This document shows, one piece after another, positions 1-8,843 of a DNA stretch of 64,000 nucleotides. Under the pieces are notes generated by a model. The model was not told the origin of the DNA, did no database searches, and saw only the letters and a list, made by a program, of their open reading frames with translations. How positions within the stretch are numbered: position 1 is the first letter of the stretch; each line of letters opens with the position of its first letter. This DNA comes from Brucella pseudintermedia. Its GTDB lineage: Bacteria > Pseudomonadota > Alphaproteobacteria > Rhizobiales > Rhizobiaceae. The position numbers and the translations under genes were made by a program. The stretch spans positions 124,001 to 188,000 of the forward strand of contig NZ_WBWE01000007.1 of assembly GCF_008932435.1 (NCBI RefSeq), given 5' to 3'.

Positions 1-333
<333 letters not shown>

Positions 334-346
334 AGCAGCGAATACA

Positions 347-385
347 AAATCCCGAAAAGCTGACCGGCTTTTCGGGATTTTTCTT
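347..385 (+). terminator. Rho-independent terminator after fabI
   Basis: A perfect 14-bp stem (347-360 pairs with 367-380) has a 6-nt loop and runs into a T-rich tail (378-385). It begins 13 bases after the fabI stop codon, so it ends the fabI transcript before the phosphatase gene. Confidence 0.9.
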
Positions 386-440
386 TCCCAATGCGGGAAA
401 GCTATCCACACATTGACTGACGGCATATTGAGGTAGAGCT

Positions 441-1031
441 GTGGCTCGGGAAATCATCTACTTTTCGCGTCACGGCGAGACGGACTGGAATGTCTCGCAG
501 CGCATTCAGGGACAGCTCGACATCGATATCAATGCCCATGGCCGCACTCAGGCAGATCGCAATGGCGATATGCTGAAGTCCCTGATCGGCGACGGCGCGG
601 GCTTCGACTTCGTGGCAAGCCCCTTGCGTCGCACCCGCGAAACGATGGAGCGCATCCGCCTACGCATGGGGCTCGATCCTTATGATTACCGCACCGACCC
701 CCAATTGATGGAAGTCAACTTCGGTGACTGGCAGGGTTTCATGATGGAGGACATTGCAAGGGAACGCGAGGATCTCCTGGAAGCGCGAGCCCGCGACAAG
801 TGGAATTTTGTGCCGCCCGGCACGACCGCTGAAAGCTATATGAGCCTGTCGCGCCGTATAGGGCGCTGGGTAGAGGCTGTGGAGTGGCCAACCGTTTGCG
901 TCACGCATGGCGGCTGCATTCGCACCCTGTTTTACCTTTACGGCGATATGGATGGCCACGCCGCCGCTAATCTATCCATCCCGCAGGACAAGGTTCTGAA
1001 GTTCGAAAACGGCAAGCTTGAGTGGGTTTGA
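441..1031 (+). CDS. Histidine phosphatase family protein (phosphoglycerate mutase-like)
   Basis: This 196-residue protein belongs to the histidine phosphatase (branch 2-type PGM-like) superfamily. The phosphoacceptor motif RHGETDWN is at residues 10-17, an acidic and arginine-rich core follows (SPLRRTRETME), and the second catalytic histidine is in VCVTHGGCIRTL near residue 155. The start is GTG at 441, which places RHG at the normal distance from the N terminus. An AGGTAG-like ribosome site precedes it. There is no signal peptide, so it is cytosolic. The substrate cannot be read from the sequence: family members act on phosphoglycerate, alpha-ribazole-5'-phosphate and other small phosphates. 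The PhzF-like gene starts 50 bases downstream, so the two may be co-transcribed. Confidence 0.85.
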   Translation: MAREIIYFSRHGETDWNVSQRIQGQLDIDINAHGRTQADRNGDMLKSLIGDGAGFDFVASPLRRTRETMERIRLRMGLDPYDYRTDPQLMEVNFGDWQGFMMEDIAREREDLLEARARDKWNFVPPGTTAESYMSLSRRIGRWVEAVEWPTVCVTHGGCIRTLFYLYGDMDGHAAANLSIPQDKVLKFENGKLEWV

Positions 1032-1081
1032 GAACAGCGGGCCTGACCAACAGTCTATTTGCGGGGGAGGCGCCGGTTTCG

Positions 1082-1921
1082 ATGAGCCTTACGTTCAAGT
1101 TTCAGCAGGTCGATGTCTTCGCTTCCCGTCCGTTGGGCGGCAATCCGCTGGCAGTCGTTGTCGATGCAGACAGCTTGGACGACGCCCGAATGGCTGCGTT
1201 TGCAAACTGGACCAATCTGAGCGAAACCACTTTTCTGCTAAAGCCGACAAAAATCGGGGCGGACTATCGCGTCCGGATTTTCACCCCGTCGCGTGAATTA
1301 CCTTTTGCTGGACACCCGACTTTGGGGAGCTGTCATGTCTGGCTGGCTTCGAATGGAAGAGCCGGTGACGGGGAAGTCGTGCAGGAATGCGAGGCCGGTT
1401 TGATCCGCATACGCAGGGACGGCGACATGCTTTCCTTTGCTGCGCCCGAACTGATCAGAAGCGATGCCCTTGAACCGCAATTGCTGCAACGCATCGCAGG
1501 AGCGTTGCATATCAGCATGGACGTCATTGTTGATGCGAACTGGGTCGATAATGGTCCGGGCTGGCTCGCCGTCCTTCTGAAAAGCAGGGAGGAGGTGCTG
1601 GCTCTGCGTCCGGATTTCGCTGCGATCTCTGGCCTCCGGGTGGGTGTCGTCGCGCCATGGAAACGGGCCGACGACGGTGACGCTGCCGATTTTGAAGTCC
1701 GCGCTTTTACCGCCGCTGGCTTTGAGGACCCGGTTACAGGAAGTCTGAACGCCGGCATAGCCCAATGGTTGATCGGCAGTGGCATAGCGCGCGCATCTTA
1801 TATCGCCAGCCAGGGCACTGTTCTTGGGCGGGCAGGGCGCATCCACGTTCGGCGCGAAGCCGACGGAATCTGGATCGGCGGCAATGTCGTTACCTGTGTG
1901 GATGGCCACGTAACCCTTTAA
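1082..1921 (+). CDS. PhzF family isomerase/epimerase
   Basis: This is a 279-residue member of the PhzF/diaminopimelate-epimerase-like fold. It shows the family hallmarks FQQVDVFASRPLGGNPLAVV near the N terminus, NLSETTFLL with the catalytic glutamate, TPSRELPFAGHPTLGS, and a C-terminal DPVTGSLNAGIAQWL loop. I chose ATG 1082, because a GGGGGAGG ribosome site lies about 12 bases upstream and the conserved N terminus begins there. An in-frame GTG at 1022 would overlap the phosphatase gene and add 20 unconserved residues. No other phenazine gene is present, so phenazine synthesis should not be inferred. The substrate is unknown. Confidence 0.88.
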   Translation: MSLTFKFQQVDVFASRPLGGNPLAVVVDADSLDDARMAAFANWTNLSETTFLLKPTKIGADYRVRIFTPSRELPFAGHPTLGSCHVWLASNGRAGDGEVVQECEAGLIRIRRDGDMLSFAAPELIRSDALEPQLLQRIAGALHISMDVIVDANWVDNGPGWLAVLLKSREEVLALRPDFAAISGLRVGVVAPWKRADDGDAADFEVRAFTAAGFEDPVTGSLNAGIAQWLIGSGIARASYIASQGTVLGRAGRIHVRREADGIWIGGNVVTCVDGHVTL

Positions 1922-1947
1922 TCGACCGTGCTTGAGGGCGCTGCAGC

Positions 1948-2199
1948 TTACGGCGCTTCCTGAATATCGGTGATGAAGCGTGTGCTGTCGACCACATCAT
2001 AGATGATGAGGACCTTCATGCCCTTGTTGATCGCGCTATAATCGAACTCGCCGGGCAGCTTGTATGTCTCGCCGTCATCCAGCGTTATGGTTTCGCTGTC
2101 CTTGTTGATGCCGGTGATCTTGCCTTCGGCATCGTCCGCCATCGCTACCGTGGAGAAAAGCGAAGCAATGATGAGGATTAATCCGACCAGATAATGCAT
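1948..2199 (-). CDS. Small exported DUF1344 protein
   Basis: This 83-residue protein has a cleavable signal peptide (hydrophobic LVGLILIIASLFSTVAMA, predicted cleavage after AMA near residue 21). A compact beta-rich domain follows (EGKITGINKDSETITLDDGETYKLP ends with an IYD motif), which matches the DUF1344 family common in Rhizobiales. ATG 2199 is preceded by AAGGAAC at good spacing. A longer in-frame start at 2325 lacks a ribosome site and would bury the signal peptide. It is convergent with the PhzF gene (26 bases apart). It is probably periplasmic, and its function is not known. Confidence 0.8.
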   Translation of the reverse strand: MHYLVGLILIIASLFSTVAMADDAEGKITGINKDSETITLDDGETYKLPGEFDYSAINKGMKVLIIYDVVDSTRFITDIQEAP

Positions 2200-2479
2200 G
2201 ACGTCCGTTCCTTTGGTTGTGCCTCGGATTGGGTTGTCGCCTGACCGATTCGACACGATTGTCGCTGTTGATGTTCCGGCGCCCCACGCCTTCAGTCCCA
2301 CAATGTAGCGTGCGGAATGTGTCAAAAAAAATGCCGTATACCGATCTCCAGAAGGAAATTTTACGTCACGGGGGAGCTTGATTTGACCGGCGTCGAAAAG
2401 CCCAATAAAACCGGCGCGTAAAGTAGCTGCTCTCTCCTTGGCCTGCTCCGGACAAGGACAATTTATTCAGGCGTCGCGC

Positions 2480-3574
2480 ATGTCTCACAATAGTTTCGGC
2501 CATCTGTTCCGCGTAACCACCTGGGGCGAAAGCCATGGTCTGGCGCTCGGTTGCGTTGTTGACGGCTGCCCGCCCGGTATCACCTTCACGGAAGCTGAAA
2601 TTCAGGCCTATCTCGACAAGCGCAAACCCGGCCAGTCCAAATATACCACGCAGCGCCGCGAACCCGATCAGGTGCGCGTGCTTTCCGGCGTTCTTCTGGA
2701 CGATGACGGCGTGACCATGACGACGACCGGCACGCCGATCTCGATGATGATCGAGAACACCGACCAGCGCTCGAAGGATTATGGCGAGATTGCCCGCCAG
2801 TACCGTCCCGGCCATGCCGATTACACCTATGACGTCAAATATGGCATTCGCGACTATCGTGGCGGCGGCCGTTCTTCCGCCCGCGAGACCGCAGCCCGTG
2901 TTGCTGCTGGCGCCATAGCGCGCAAGATCGTGCCGGGGCTGGAAGTCAAGGGCGCGCTGGTTGCCATGGGCGTGCACGGCATCGACCGCCGCCGCTGGAA
3001 CTGGTCCGAAGTGGACAACAATCCTTTCTTCTCGCCGGATGCGGGTTCGGTCGAATTGTTCGCGGACTATCTCGACGGCATTCGCAAGAGCGGATCGTCG
3101 GTTGGCGCGGTCATCGAGATCGTCGCTGAAGGCGTGCCTGCCGGCATTGGCGCGCCGATCTATGGCAAGCTGGATCAGGACATCGCCAGCCTGCTGATGT
3201 CGATCAACGCCGTGAAGGGCGTGGAAATCGGCAATGGTTTCGAGGCGGCGCGTCTTACCGGCGAGGAAAACGCCGACGAAATGCGCATCGGCAATGACGG
3301 TAAGCCGCTGTTCCTGTCAAATCATGCGGGCGGCATTCTGGGTGGCATTGCAACCGGTGCGCCGGTCGTGGCGCGCTTTGCCGTCAAGCCGACCTCATCG
3401 ATCCTGACCCCGCGCCGCTCTGTCGATAAGGATGGCAAGGAAGTGGATGTGATGACCAAGGGGCGTCATGATCCATGCGTGGGCATTCGCGCCGTGCCGA
3501 TCGGCGAGGCGATGGTGGCTTGCGCTATTGCCGATCATTATCTGCGTCATCGCGGCCAGACTGGCCGCGTCTGA
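2480..3574 (+). CDS. aroC: Chorismate synthase
   Basis: AroC (364 residues, the usual length) converts 5-enolpyruvylshikimate-3-phosphate to chorismate with reduced FMN as cofactor, the last common step of aromatic amino-acid synthesis. Diagnostic segments are [20 protein letters not shown] at the N terminus, the FMN-binding [20 protein letters not shown] region, and a C-terminal [19 protein letters not shown] motif. The start at ATG 2480 puts [11 protein letters not shown] at residue 1, as in other AroC proteins, and trims 14 upstream residues of open frame. The riboflavin gene ribB follows 74 bases later. Riboflavin is the precursor of the FMN that AroC needs, but whether the pairing is functional is only a guess. 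Confidence 0.96.
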   Translation: MSHNSFGHLFRVTTWGESHGLALGCVVDGCPPGITFTEAEIQAYLDKRKPGQSKYTTQRREPDQVRVLSGVLLDDDGVTMTTTGTPISMMIENTDQRSKDYGEIARQYRPGHADYTYDVKYGIRDYRGGGRSSARETAARVAAGAIARKIVPGLEVKGALVAMGVHGIDRRRWNWSEVDNNPFFSPDAGSVELFADYLDGIRKSGSSVGAVIEIVAEGVPAGIGAPIYGKLDQDIASLLMSINAVKGVEIGNGFEAARLTGEENADEMRIGNDGKPLFLSNHAGGILGGIATGAPVVARFAVKPTSSILTPRRSVDKDGKEVDVMTKGRHDPCVGIRAVPIGEAMVACAIADHYLRHRGQTGRV

Positions 3575-3648
3575 TTCATTTGGGGCCGGACTGGCCATAA
3601 TCTAACCGGCGATTGGGCCAGTCGGTTGTCTGACATACAGAGGTCGAA

Positions 3649-4764
3649 ATGAGCTATAATCAGAAACAGGTCGTTGATGCGCTTCGTGCTTTTGAACGCG
3701 GCGAGATCGTTGTGGTCATGGATGATGACGGGCGCGAAAACGAAGGCGACCTGATTGTCGCCGCCGTGCATTGCACACCGGAAAAGATGGCCTTCATCGT
3801 TCGTCACACGTCCGGTATCGTCTGCACCCCGATGACCCGCGAGGAAGCCAAGCGCCTCAATCTCGCGCCCATGGTTGCTGAAAACGAATCTGCCCATACG
3901 ACGGCCTTTACGGTGACGGTCGACTACCGCCACGGCACGACGACCGGCATTTCGGCGGAAGACCGCACGCTGACCGTTCGCAATCTGGCGAACCCGAATG
4001 CCGGCGCTTCGGATTTCGTGCGTCCCGGCCATATTTTCCCGCTGGTTGCCCGCGAAGGCGGCGTTCTGATGCGGTCAGGCCATACGGAAGCCGCTGTCGA
4101 TCTTTGCAAGCTCGCAAACCTGCCGCCCATCGGCGTGATCTGCGAACTGGTCAACGATGACGGTTCCGTCATGCGCGGCCCCGACGTAAAGGCTTTTGCC
4201 GAAAAACACGCGCTGCATCGGGTCACGGTTGCCGACCTCATCGCCTATCGCCAGCGCAAGGAAACGCTGGTCAAGCGCGTTGGCGATGCGCCGGTCAAGA
4301 CCTGCGCAGGCGCCGCTCATGCTTATACCTATGAATTGCCATGGGAACCCATGCAGCACGTGGCTGTCGTGTTCGGCGACATTCGTGACGGCGAGGAAGT
4401 GCCGGTCCGCCTGCACCGCGAAGACGTGCTGAACGATGTGTTCGGCAAGGGCGGCAGCAATCTTGATGCCATCATGGAAAAGATGGGCAAGGAAGGTCGC
4501 GGCGTACTGGTTTATCTGCGCGAAGGCTCTGTCGGCGTGCGTTCCGATCATCATGATACCCGCGCCCGCGATGCGATCCAGAGCGACCATGAAAGCCATG
4601 CCGAAGCGGTCGCCCGCGAGGAAGAGTGGCGTCAGATCGGTCTCGGCGCGCAGATATTGAAGGATCTCGGCATCACGTCGATTGTGCTGCTGGCATCGCG
4701 TGAGCGCCACTATGTCGGCCTTGAAGGCTTCGGCATCGACATCGCCCGAACCGAAATCATCTGA
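3649..4764 (+). CDS. ribB: 3,4-dihydroxy-2-butanone-4-phosphate synthase fused to a degenerate GTP cyclohydrolase II domain (RibBX type)
   Basis: Residues ~1-205 form a complete DHBP synthase, which makes the four-carbon unit of riboflavin from ribulose 5-phosphate. Conserved parts are MDDDGRENEGDLIVAA (acidic metal site), HTSGIVCTP, DYRHGTTTGISAEDR, and RPGHIFPLVAREGGVLMRSGHTEAAVDL. Residues ~210-371 align in outline with GTP cyclohydrolase II (VRLHRED at the start, FGIDIARTEII at the end). However, the zinc-binding cysteine cluster expected just after VRLH is absent, and the usual YLRQEGRGIG loop is replaced by YLREGSVGVRSDHH. The second domain therefore cannot bind zinc in the normal way and is probably inactive as a cyclohydrolase. 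This matches the RibBX variant known in Proteobacteria. A separate ribA would then be needed elsewhere in the genome. Confidence 0.92.
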   Translation: MSYNQKQVVDALRAFERGEIVVVMDDDGRENEGDLIVAAVHCTPEKMAFIVRHTSGIVCTPMTREEAKRLNLAPMVAENESAHTTAFTVTVDYRHGTTTGISAEDRTLTVRNLANPNAGASDFVRPGHIFPLVAREGGVLMRSGHTEAAVDLCKLANLPPIGVICELVNDDGSVMRGPDVKAFAEKHALHRVTVADLIAYRQRKETLVKRVGDAPVKTCAGAAHAYTYELPWEPMQHVAVVFGDIRDGEEVPVRLHREDVLNDVFGKGGSNLDAIMEKMGKEGRGVLVYLREGSVGVRSDHHDTRARDAIQSDHESHAEAVAREEEWRQIGLGAQILKDLGITSIVLLASRERHYVGLEGFGIDIARTEII

Positions 4765-4830
4765 CCTCATTTCAGCGAGGTGGCACATGGCCGTCATGGT
4801 CATGTGCCGGTGAGATGCTATAGTGAAACT

Positions 4831-5781
4831 ATGACGACACGGCTTTACTGGCATCCGATCTATCTTGAACATTTGACCCCGCCGGGCCATCCAGAGCGTC
4901 CGGATCGTATCCGGGCGCTGATGAGTGAACTGGAGGGGCCGGATTTCTACCGGCTCGACCGGGTGGAGGCACCGCGTGCCGACGAAGCGGCTGTGCTCCT
5001 TGCGCATCCTGAAAAGCATCTGGAAGCGATACGCGCCGGAATACCCGAGCCTGCTCCGGACGAGGAAGCGCCTGCGCCCGTGGTGCGGCTCGATGGCGAT
5101 ACCTATGTCAGCCCGAAAAGTCTGGAGGCCGCGCTGACGGCAATCGGTGCGGCCACGGCTGCGGTTGATGATGTATTTTCGGGTGCTGCAAATAATGTGT
5201 TCGTTGCGGCTCGCCCGCCGGGACATCATGCCGAACGTTCCACAGCGATGGGTTTTTGCCTTTTCAACAATGTTGCGATTGCTGCCCGCCATGCACAGCG
5301 CCGCTACGGTGCCGAGCGCGTCGCAATCGTTGATTGGGACGTGCATCACGGAAACGGAACGCAGGATATTTTCAAGGACGATCCAGGCGTCCTGTTCTGT
5401 TCGACGCATCAGTTTCCGCTATATCCCGGCACGGGGGCGAAGGATGAAACCGGCGTTGGCAATATCGTCAATGCGCCGCTTTCTCCCGATACCGGAAGCC
5501 GCGAATTTCGCGAGGCATTTAATAGTCGTGTATTGCCCGCCTTGGACAATTTCCGGCCAGATTTGATCCTTATTTCGGCTGGCTTCGATGCTCATTTTCG
5601 CGATCCGCTGGCCGAGCTAAATCTCGACGAGGCGGATTTTGATTGGGCGACAGGCAAACTCATGGAGCGGGCAGAAAGGTTCTGCGATCACCGGCTAGTG
5701 AGTGTGCTTGAAGGTGGATATGATCTAGAGGGCTTGTCGCAGTCCGCGTCTGCGCATATTACGCGGCTGTTGAAAGGATGA
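4831..5781 (+). CDS. Histone deacetylase family protein (acetylpolyamine/acetoin-type amidohydrolase)
   Basis: This 316-residue zinc-dependent deacetylase belongs to the arginase/HDAC fold. Visible active-site features are ARPPGHHA (residues ~127-134, catalytic His pair), GFCLFNNVAIAA, the zinc ligands in VDWDVHHGNGTQ (Asp170, His172) and the third Asp in LISAGFDAHFRDPL. The start at ATG 4831 yields MTTRLYWHPIYLEHLTPPGHPERPDR, the conserved N terminus. Bacterial members act on acetylated polyamines, acetoin-pathway proteins or other N-acetyl substrates, and nothing here picks one. xseB follows after 3 bases, so the two form an operon. Confidence 0.9.
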   Translation: MTTRLYWHPIYLEHLTPPGHPERPDRIRALMSELEGPDFYRLDRVEAPRADEAAVLLAHPEKHLEAIRAGIPEPAPDEEAPAPVVRLDGDTYVSPKSLEAALTAIGAATAAVDDVFSGAANNVFVAARPPGHHAERSTAMGFCLFNNVAIAARHAQRRYGAERVAIVDWDVHHGNGTQDIFKDDPGVLFCSTHQFPLYPGTGAKDETGVGNIVNAPLSPDTGSREFREAFNSRVLPALDNFRPDLILISAGFDAHFRDPLAELNLDEADFDWATGKLMERAERFCDHRLVSVLEGGYDLEGLSQSASAHITRLLKG

Positions 5782-5784
5782 ATC

Positions 5785-6039
5785 ATGGTAACCGAACCGT
5801 CCAACGCCGACATTGCGGTAATGAGCTTCGAGGATGCGCTGAAGCAGCTTGAGAAGATCGTCGACGATCTGGAGCGGGGCGACGTGCCGCTGGAGGAGTC
5901 CATTCGCATCTACGAACGCGGCGAAGCCCTCAAGAAGCATTGCGACACGCTTCTGAAATCTGCCGAGGACAAGGTGGAGAAAATCCGCATCGGCCGCGAT
6001 GGCCAGCCGGTCGGCACCGAACCGCTTGACCCCGAATAA
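5785..6039 (+). CDS. xseB: Exodeoxyribonuclease VII small subunit
   Basis: XseB (84 residues) is the small helical subunit of exonuclease VII, which degrades single-stranded DNA together with XseA. The signature [28 protein letters not shown] is followed by [26 protein letters not shown], giving the expected two-helix hairpin. A GAAAGGA ribosome site lies inside the end of the deacetylase gene, which ends 3 bases before this start. The deacetylase-xseB order is frequent in Rhizobiales. xseA is not in the window. Confidence 0.95.
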   Translation: MVTEPSNADIAVMSFEDALKQLEKIVDDLERGDVPLEESIRIYERGEALKKHCDTLLKSAEDKVEKIRIGRDGQPVGTEPLDPE

Positions 6040-6087
6040 TCCTGCCCGAATATACTGGCTGCAATAAGACTGACCGGGCCAATCCGG

Positions 6088-6606
6088 TCAGAAAAGTGTC
6101 TTGAGCTGGGCGACATAGGGCGCCAGAGCGCCACTCAGCAGATAGGGGCCAAGGCCCCAGGCCAGCGTCCATCCCATAGCGCCGACAATATTTGCCGCCA
6201 GAAAATGCAGCGGGTCCATTTTCATCGAGCCCGCGATGATCCCGTTCAACTGCCGCAGAAGCACGACGAAGCGAGCAGTCGCCACCACATAAATTCCCTT
6301 GCTATCGAAAAGTTTCTCGAACTGCTCCAGCCGTTCCGGTGTGAGTTTGACAAGGTGCCCGTATCTGAGGATCAATCGTCGGCCACCAAAACGACCGATC
6401 AGGTATCCCGTACAGTCGCCAAGCACGGCGCCGATAAACACCGCAATCAGCACGGTTTCGATGTTGAGGGTGCCATGCAGGGCGAGCAGCGAGCTTGCAA
6501 TGAGGGCGCTTTCACCGGGCAGGGGAGCGCCGAAGGATTCAAAATATACGATTACGAAAAGAGCAAGCGCGCCATATGCAGCAATATAAGGTTCCAGAAA
6601 GCTCAT
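6088..6606 (-). CDS. DedA/SNARE-associated (VTT) family inner-membrane protein
   Basis: This 172-residue polytopic membrane protein carries the DedA signature: ESFGAPLPGESALIASSLLA near residue 25, then GAVLGDCTGYLIGRFGG, then a re-entrant segment with TARFVVLLRQLNGIIAGSMKM (the conserved arginines). Proteins of this family are lipid or small-molecule transporters/scramblases, and some move undecaprenyl phosphate. The precise role here is not known. ATG 6606 was chosen because it begins just before the first hydrophobic segment; an upstream in-frame start at 6660 would add 18 polar residues and cross a hairpin repeat. It is convergent with xseB. Confidence 0.88.
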   Translation of the reverse strand: MSFLEPYIAAYGALALFVIVYFESFGAPLPGESALIASSLLALHGTLNIETVLIAVFIGAVLGDCTGYLIGRFGGRRLILRYGHLVKLTPERLEQFEKLFDSKGIYVVATARFVVLLRQLNGIIAGSMKMDPLHFLAANIVGAMGWTLAWGLGPYLLSGALAPYVAQLKTLF

Positions 6607-6631
6607 TGATTTGTAGGTCTTTCGGCAAATG

Positions 6632-6660
6632 TCGATCTGATCCCAGTCAGATCGAAACAC
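6632..6660. repeat. Hairpin half of a dispersed intergenic repeat (copy E)
   Basis: A 9-bp perfect inverted repeat (6632-6640 with 6647-6655) has a 6-nt loop. Its right arm and flank, CAGTCAGATCGAAACACG, closely match the segment at 32674-32690 in front of fabD and, inverted, the one at 47365-47380 in front of ctaE. It sits between the terminator of the GlsB-like gene and the DedA start. Confidence 0.6.
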
Positions 6661-6661
6661 G

Positions 6662-6689
6662 ATAAAAGGCCCCGGACGAGCCGGAGCCT
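6662..6689 (-). terminator. Rho-independent terminator of the GlsB/YeaQ-like gene
   Basis: On the minus strand a 9-bp stem with one G-U pair (6681-6689 with 6667-6675) and a 5-nt loop is followed by TTTTATC. It starts 20 bases after the stop of the small membrane protein gene. Confidence 0.8.
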
Positions 6690-6708
6690 GAAATCTGTAT
6701 CTAGCACA

Positions 6709-6972
6709 TCAACCGATGGAACGCTTGCCGGTAATTGCGTGGTAGACCCACAACACGATTATCGAGCCGACTATCGCAATAACGAGGCTGATCGGATCGA
6801 ATGCGCCGGTGACGCCACGTCCAAAAAGCTGAGACGAAAGCACACCGCCGACGATGGCGCCGACAATGCCGAGAGCAATATCCAGAAACAGGCCCTGACC
6901 GCTTTTATTGACGATCTTGCTGCCGATGAAGCCGGCAATCAAGCCCAGTATTATCCAGCTCATAACAGACAT
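6709..6972 (-). CDS. GlsB/YeaQ/YmgE family small membrane stress protein
   Basis: This 87-residue protein has three hydrophobic segments and the family pattern WIILGLIAGFIGSKI, then GLFLDIALGIVGAIVGGVL, then a C-terminal IVGSIIVLWVYHAITGK. The family (formerly called transglycosylase-associated) is found widely as general-stress-induced inner-membrane proteins, and its molecular role is unresolved. The start at ATG 6972 has GGGAG 7 bases upstream; a second ATG three codons later is less well placed. It is a single-gene unit with its own terminator. Confidence 0.88.
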   Translation of the reverse strand: MSVMSWIILGLIAGFIGSKIVNKSGQGLFLDIALGIVGAIVGGVLSSQLFGRGVTGAFDPISLVIAIVGSIIVLWVYHAITGKRSIG

Positions 6973-7135
6973 CTAATATCTCCCGATGCGCAAATGCACT
7001 TTTGCATCACGCACTTAGGAGATTTTCACACTGCTACAAAATTTGCAAGGTATAATGCTTGTCAAAATGGGAAACCCATTTACCTTTATCTTACCGAATG
7101 CACAGTTGGCATCGGATAACAGGGAGTATCGTGTG

Positions 7136-7696
7136 ATGGGAAGTTATGATGACAACTCGGGCAATTCGCCTATTCCCGGCGGAAGCCTGGCGAAGCCGGT
7201 TCTGATTGCGCTTGGCGCCCTGCTGATCGGCAAGATGCTGAAGGGCCATGGAGATGACACGGCAGCTGCCCCGGCGCAGCCAGTACCGGCGCCGGATCAG
7301 TCGCAGGCAGGCGGCGGCCTGCTCGGTGGCATCCTTGGCGGGCTTGGCGGTCTGCTCGGTGGTGCGGCTGCTGGAAATGCTTCTGCGGCTCCCTCCGCGC
7401 CGGGGCCTCTCGGCGGCGGGCTTGGCGGTCTCCTCGATCAATTGAAACAGGCTGGCCTTGGCGACAAGGTGGATTCCTGGGTCGGTCAGGGCTCCAACCA
7501 TCCCATCGAGCCGGGACAGCTCGGGGATGCGCTTGGCCAGAAAACGCTCAGTGAAATCGCGGAACATGCCGGCATCGACCAGCAGGAGCTTTTGAACCAG
7601 CTATCGCAGGTTCTGCCGGGTTTGGTGGACAAGCTGACGACAAACGGACAGGTTCCCGACACCAGCGCGCTTTCCAAGCTGCTGCAAGGCCGCTGA
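7136..7696 (+). CDS. YidB family protein (DUF937)
   Basis: This 186-residue protein has a hydrophobic N-terminal stretch (PVLIALGALLIGKML), a low-complexity Gly/Ala/Pro linker with GGLLGGILGGLGGLLGG (residues ~65-105), and the C-terminal YidB/DUF937 fold. The fold contains SWVGQGSNHPIEPGQLGDALG and LSEIAEHAGIDQQELLNQLSQVLPGLVDKLTTNGQVP-like helices. The start at ATG 7136 has AGGGAG 9 bases upstream, and upstream in-frame codons were rejected for lacking a ribosome site. The function of the family is not established. A terminator follows. Confidence 0.87.
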   Translation: MGSYDDNSGNSPIPGGSLAKPVLIALGALLIGKMLKGHGDDTAAAPAQPVPAPDQSQAGGGLLGGILGGLGGLLGGAAAGNASAAPSAPGPLGGGLGGLLDQLKQAGLGDKVDSWVGQGSNHPIEPGQLGDALGQKTLSEIAEHAGIDQQELLNQLSQVLPGLVDKLTTNGQVPDTSALSKLLQGR

Positions 7697-7718
7697 CAAA
7701 ATTTTGTATTGCGACTGG

Positions 7719-7749
7719 ACCGCACCGCTTGTCGGTGCGGTTTTGTTTT
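7719..7749 (+). terminator. Rho-independent terminator after the YidB-like gene
   Basis: An 8-bp GC-rich stem (7719-7726 with 7734-7741) with a 7-nt loop is followed by TTTGTTTT, 22 bases after the stop codon. Confidence 0.85.
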
Positions 7750-7820
7750 GAACGTGCTTTCGATAAACTGCAATCAGCGCCTATATAAGCTCTACAGATT
7801 AATGGCTGGAGTCGCGTTTC

Positions 7821-8741
7821 ATGAGTTTCTTTCCGTGTCCTGATCCGGTTCTTGGTGACAAGACGTCGGTAGACAGCATCGAAACGCTGGTCATCCCGCG
7901 TACGAGCGACATTGGCGGGCTGGAAGTGCGGCGAGCTTTGCCAACGGTGCGTCGCCGTCTGGTCGGGCCGTTCATTTTCTTCGATCGCATGGGGCCGGCT
8001 GTTCTGCGCGATGGCGAGGCGCTGGATGTGCGCCCGCATCCGCATATCGGCCTTTCCACGGTCACCTATCTTTTTGACGGACATATCCGCCACAGGGACA
8101 GCCTTGGCACCGAAATGGTCATTCGTCCGGGCGACGTGAACCTGATGACCGCCGGTCGCGGCATTGTGCACTCCGAGCGTTCGCCGGAAGAGGAACGCAA
8201 TGGACCATTGCCGATTTCCGGCATTCAGACTTGGCTGGCACTCCCCGACGCGCTGGAAGAAATCAACCCGGAGTTTTTTCACACCAATGCTCCCGATCTG
8301 CCATTGATGGAGGATCGTGATTTTTCAGGACGGCTGATCATGGGCTCCATGCTGGGGCTCAAATCGCCGGTAATCCAGCACGCCGATACGCTTTATGCGG
8401 ATATTCGAATTGAGCCGAACGGGCGTTTCCCGATCCCGCCCGCGGCCGAGGAGCGCGCTATCTATACGTTGCAGGGCAATGTCGGCATTGGGGGAGAAGT
8501 GTTCCCGCCGGATCGCTTGCTGGCCTTTCGTCCCGGCGACGATATCGTGGTGCAGGCCGGACCGGAGGGAGCGCATATCATGCTTTTTGGCGGTGCTGCC
8601 CTTGGCTCGAAGCGCTATGTATGGTGGAACTTCGTATCCTCTTCGCGGGAGAGGATTGAACAGGCCAAGGAAGAATGGCGCACCGGACGTTTTGATATTG
8701 TGCCCGGTGACGAGGAGGATTTCATACCTTTGCCTGAATAA
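7821..8741 (+). CDS. Pirin family protein
   Basis: This 306-residue bicupin is of the pirin family. The N-terminal cupin holds the metal-binding residues in RPHPHIGLSTVTYLFDGHIRHRDS and GRGIVHSERS (three His and one Glu). The second cupin (residues ~190-280) contains AEERAIYTLQGNVGIGGE and LAFRPGDDIVVQAGPEGAHIMLFGG. Bacterial pirins bind Fe(II) or other metals and have been linked to quercetin dioxygenase activity or to regulation of central metabolism; which applies here is open. It stands alone between the YidB terminator and dxs. The start ATG 7821 opens MSFFPCPDPVLGD. Confidence 0.9.
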   Translation: MSFFPCPDPVLGDKTSVDSIETLVIPRTSDIGGLEVRRALPTVRRRLVGPFIFFDRMGPAVLRDGEALDVRPHPHIGLSTVTYLFDGHIRHRDSLGTEMVIRPGDVNLMTAGRGIVHSERSPEEERNGPLPISGIQTWLALPDALEEINPEFFHTNAPDLPLMEDRDFSGRLIMGSMLGLKSPVIQHADTLYADIRIEPNGRFPIPPAAEERAIYTLQGNVGIGGEVFPPDRLLAFRPGDDIVVQAGPEGAHIMLFGGAALGSKRYVWWNFVSSSRERIEQAKEEWRTGRFDIVPGDEEDFIPLPE

Positions 8742-8843
8742 GCATTATGAACCGAACCGTAGGACACGATGTCCCGCCCTGCTTGATCCCGTTGCATTGC
8801 TGCTATACCGACAACAAGACCTAACCAGAAACAGGTTGTTTGA

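Noticed and set aside
1082-1921. Phenazine synthesis by the PhzF-like gene
   Set aside because: No other phz gene is present, and PhzF-fold proteins are widespread in bacteria without phenazines.
3575-3648. Possible FMN riboswitch before ribB
   Set aside because: The gap is only 74 bases and shows none of the conserved RFN-element blocks. The GGCC repeats there are too short to fold like one.
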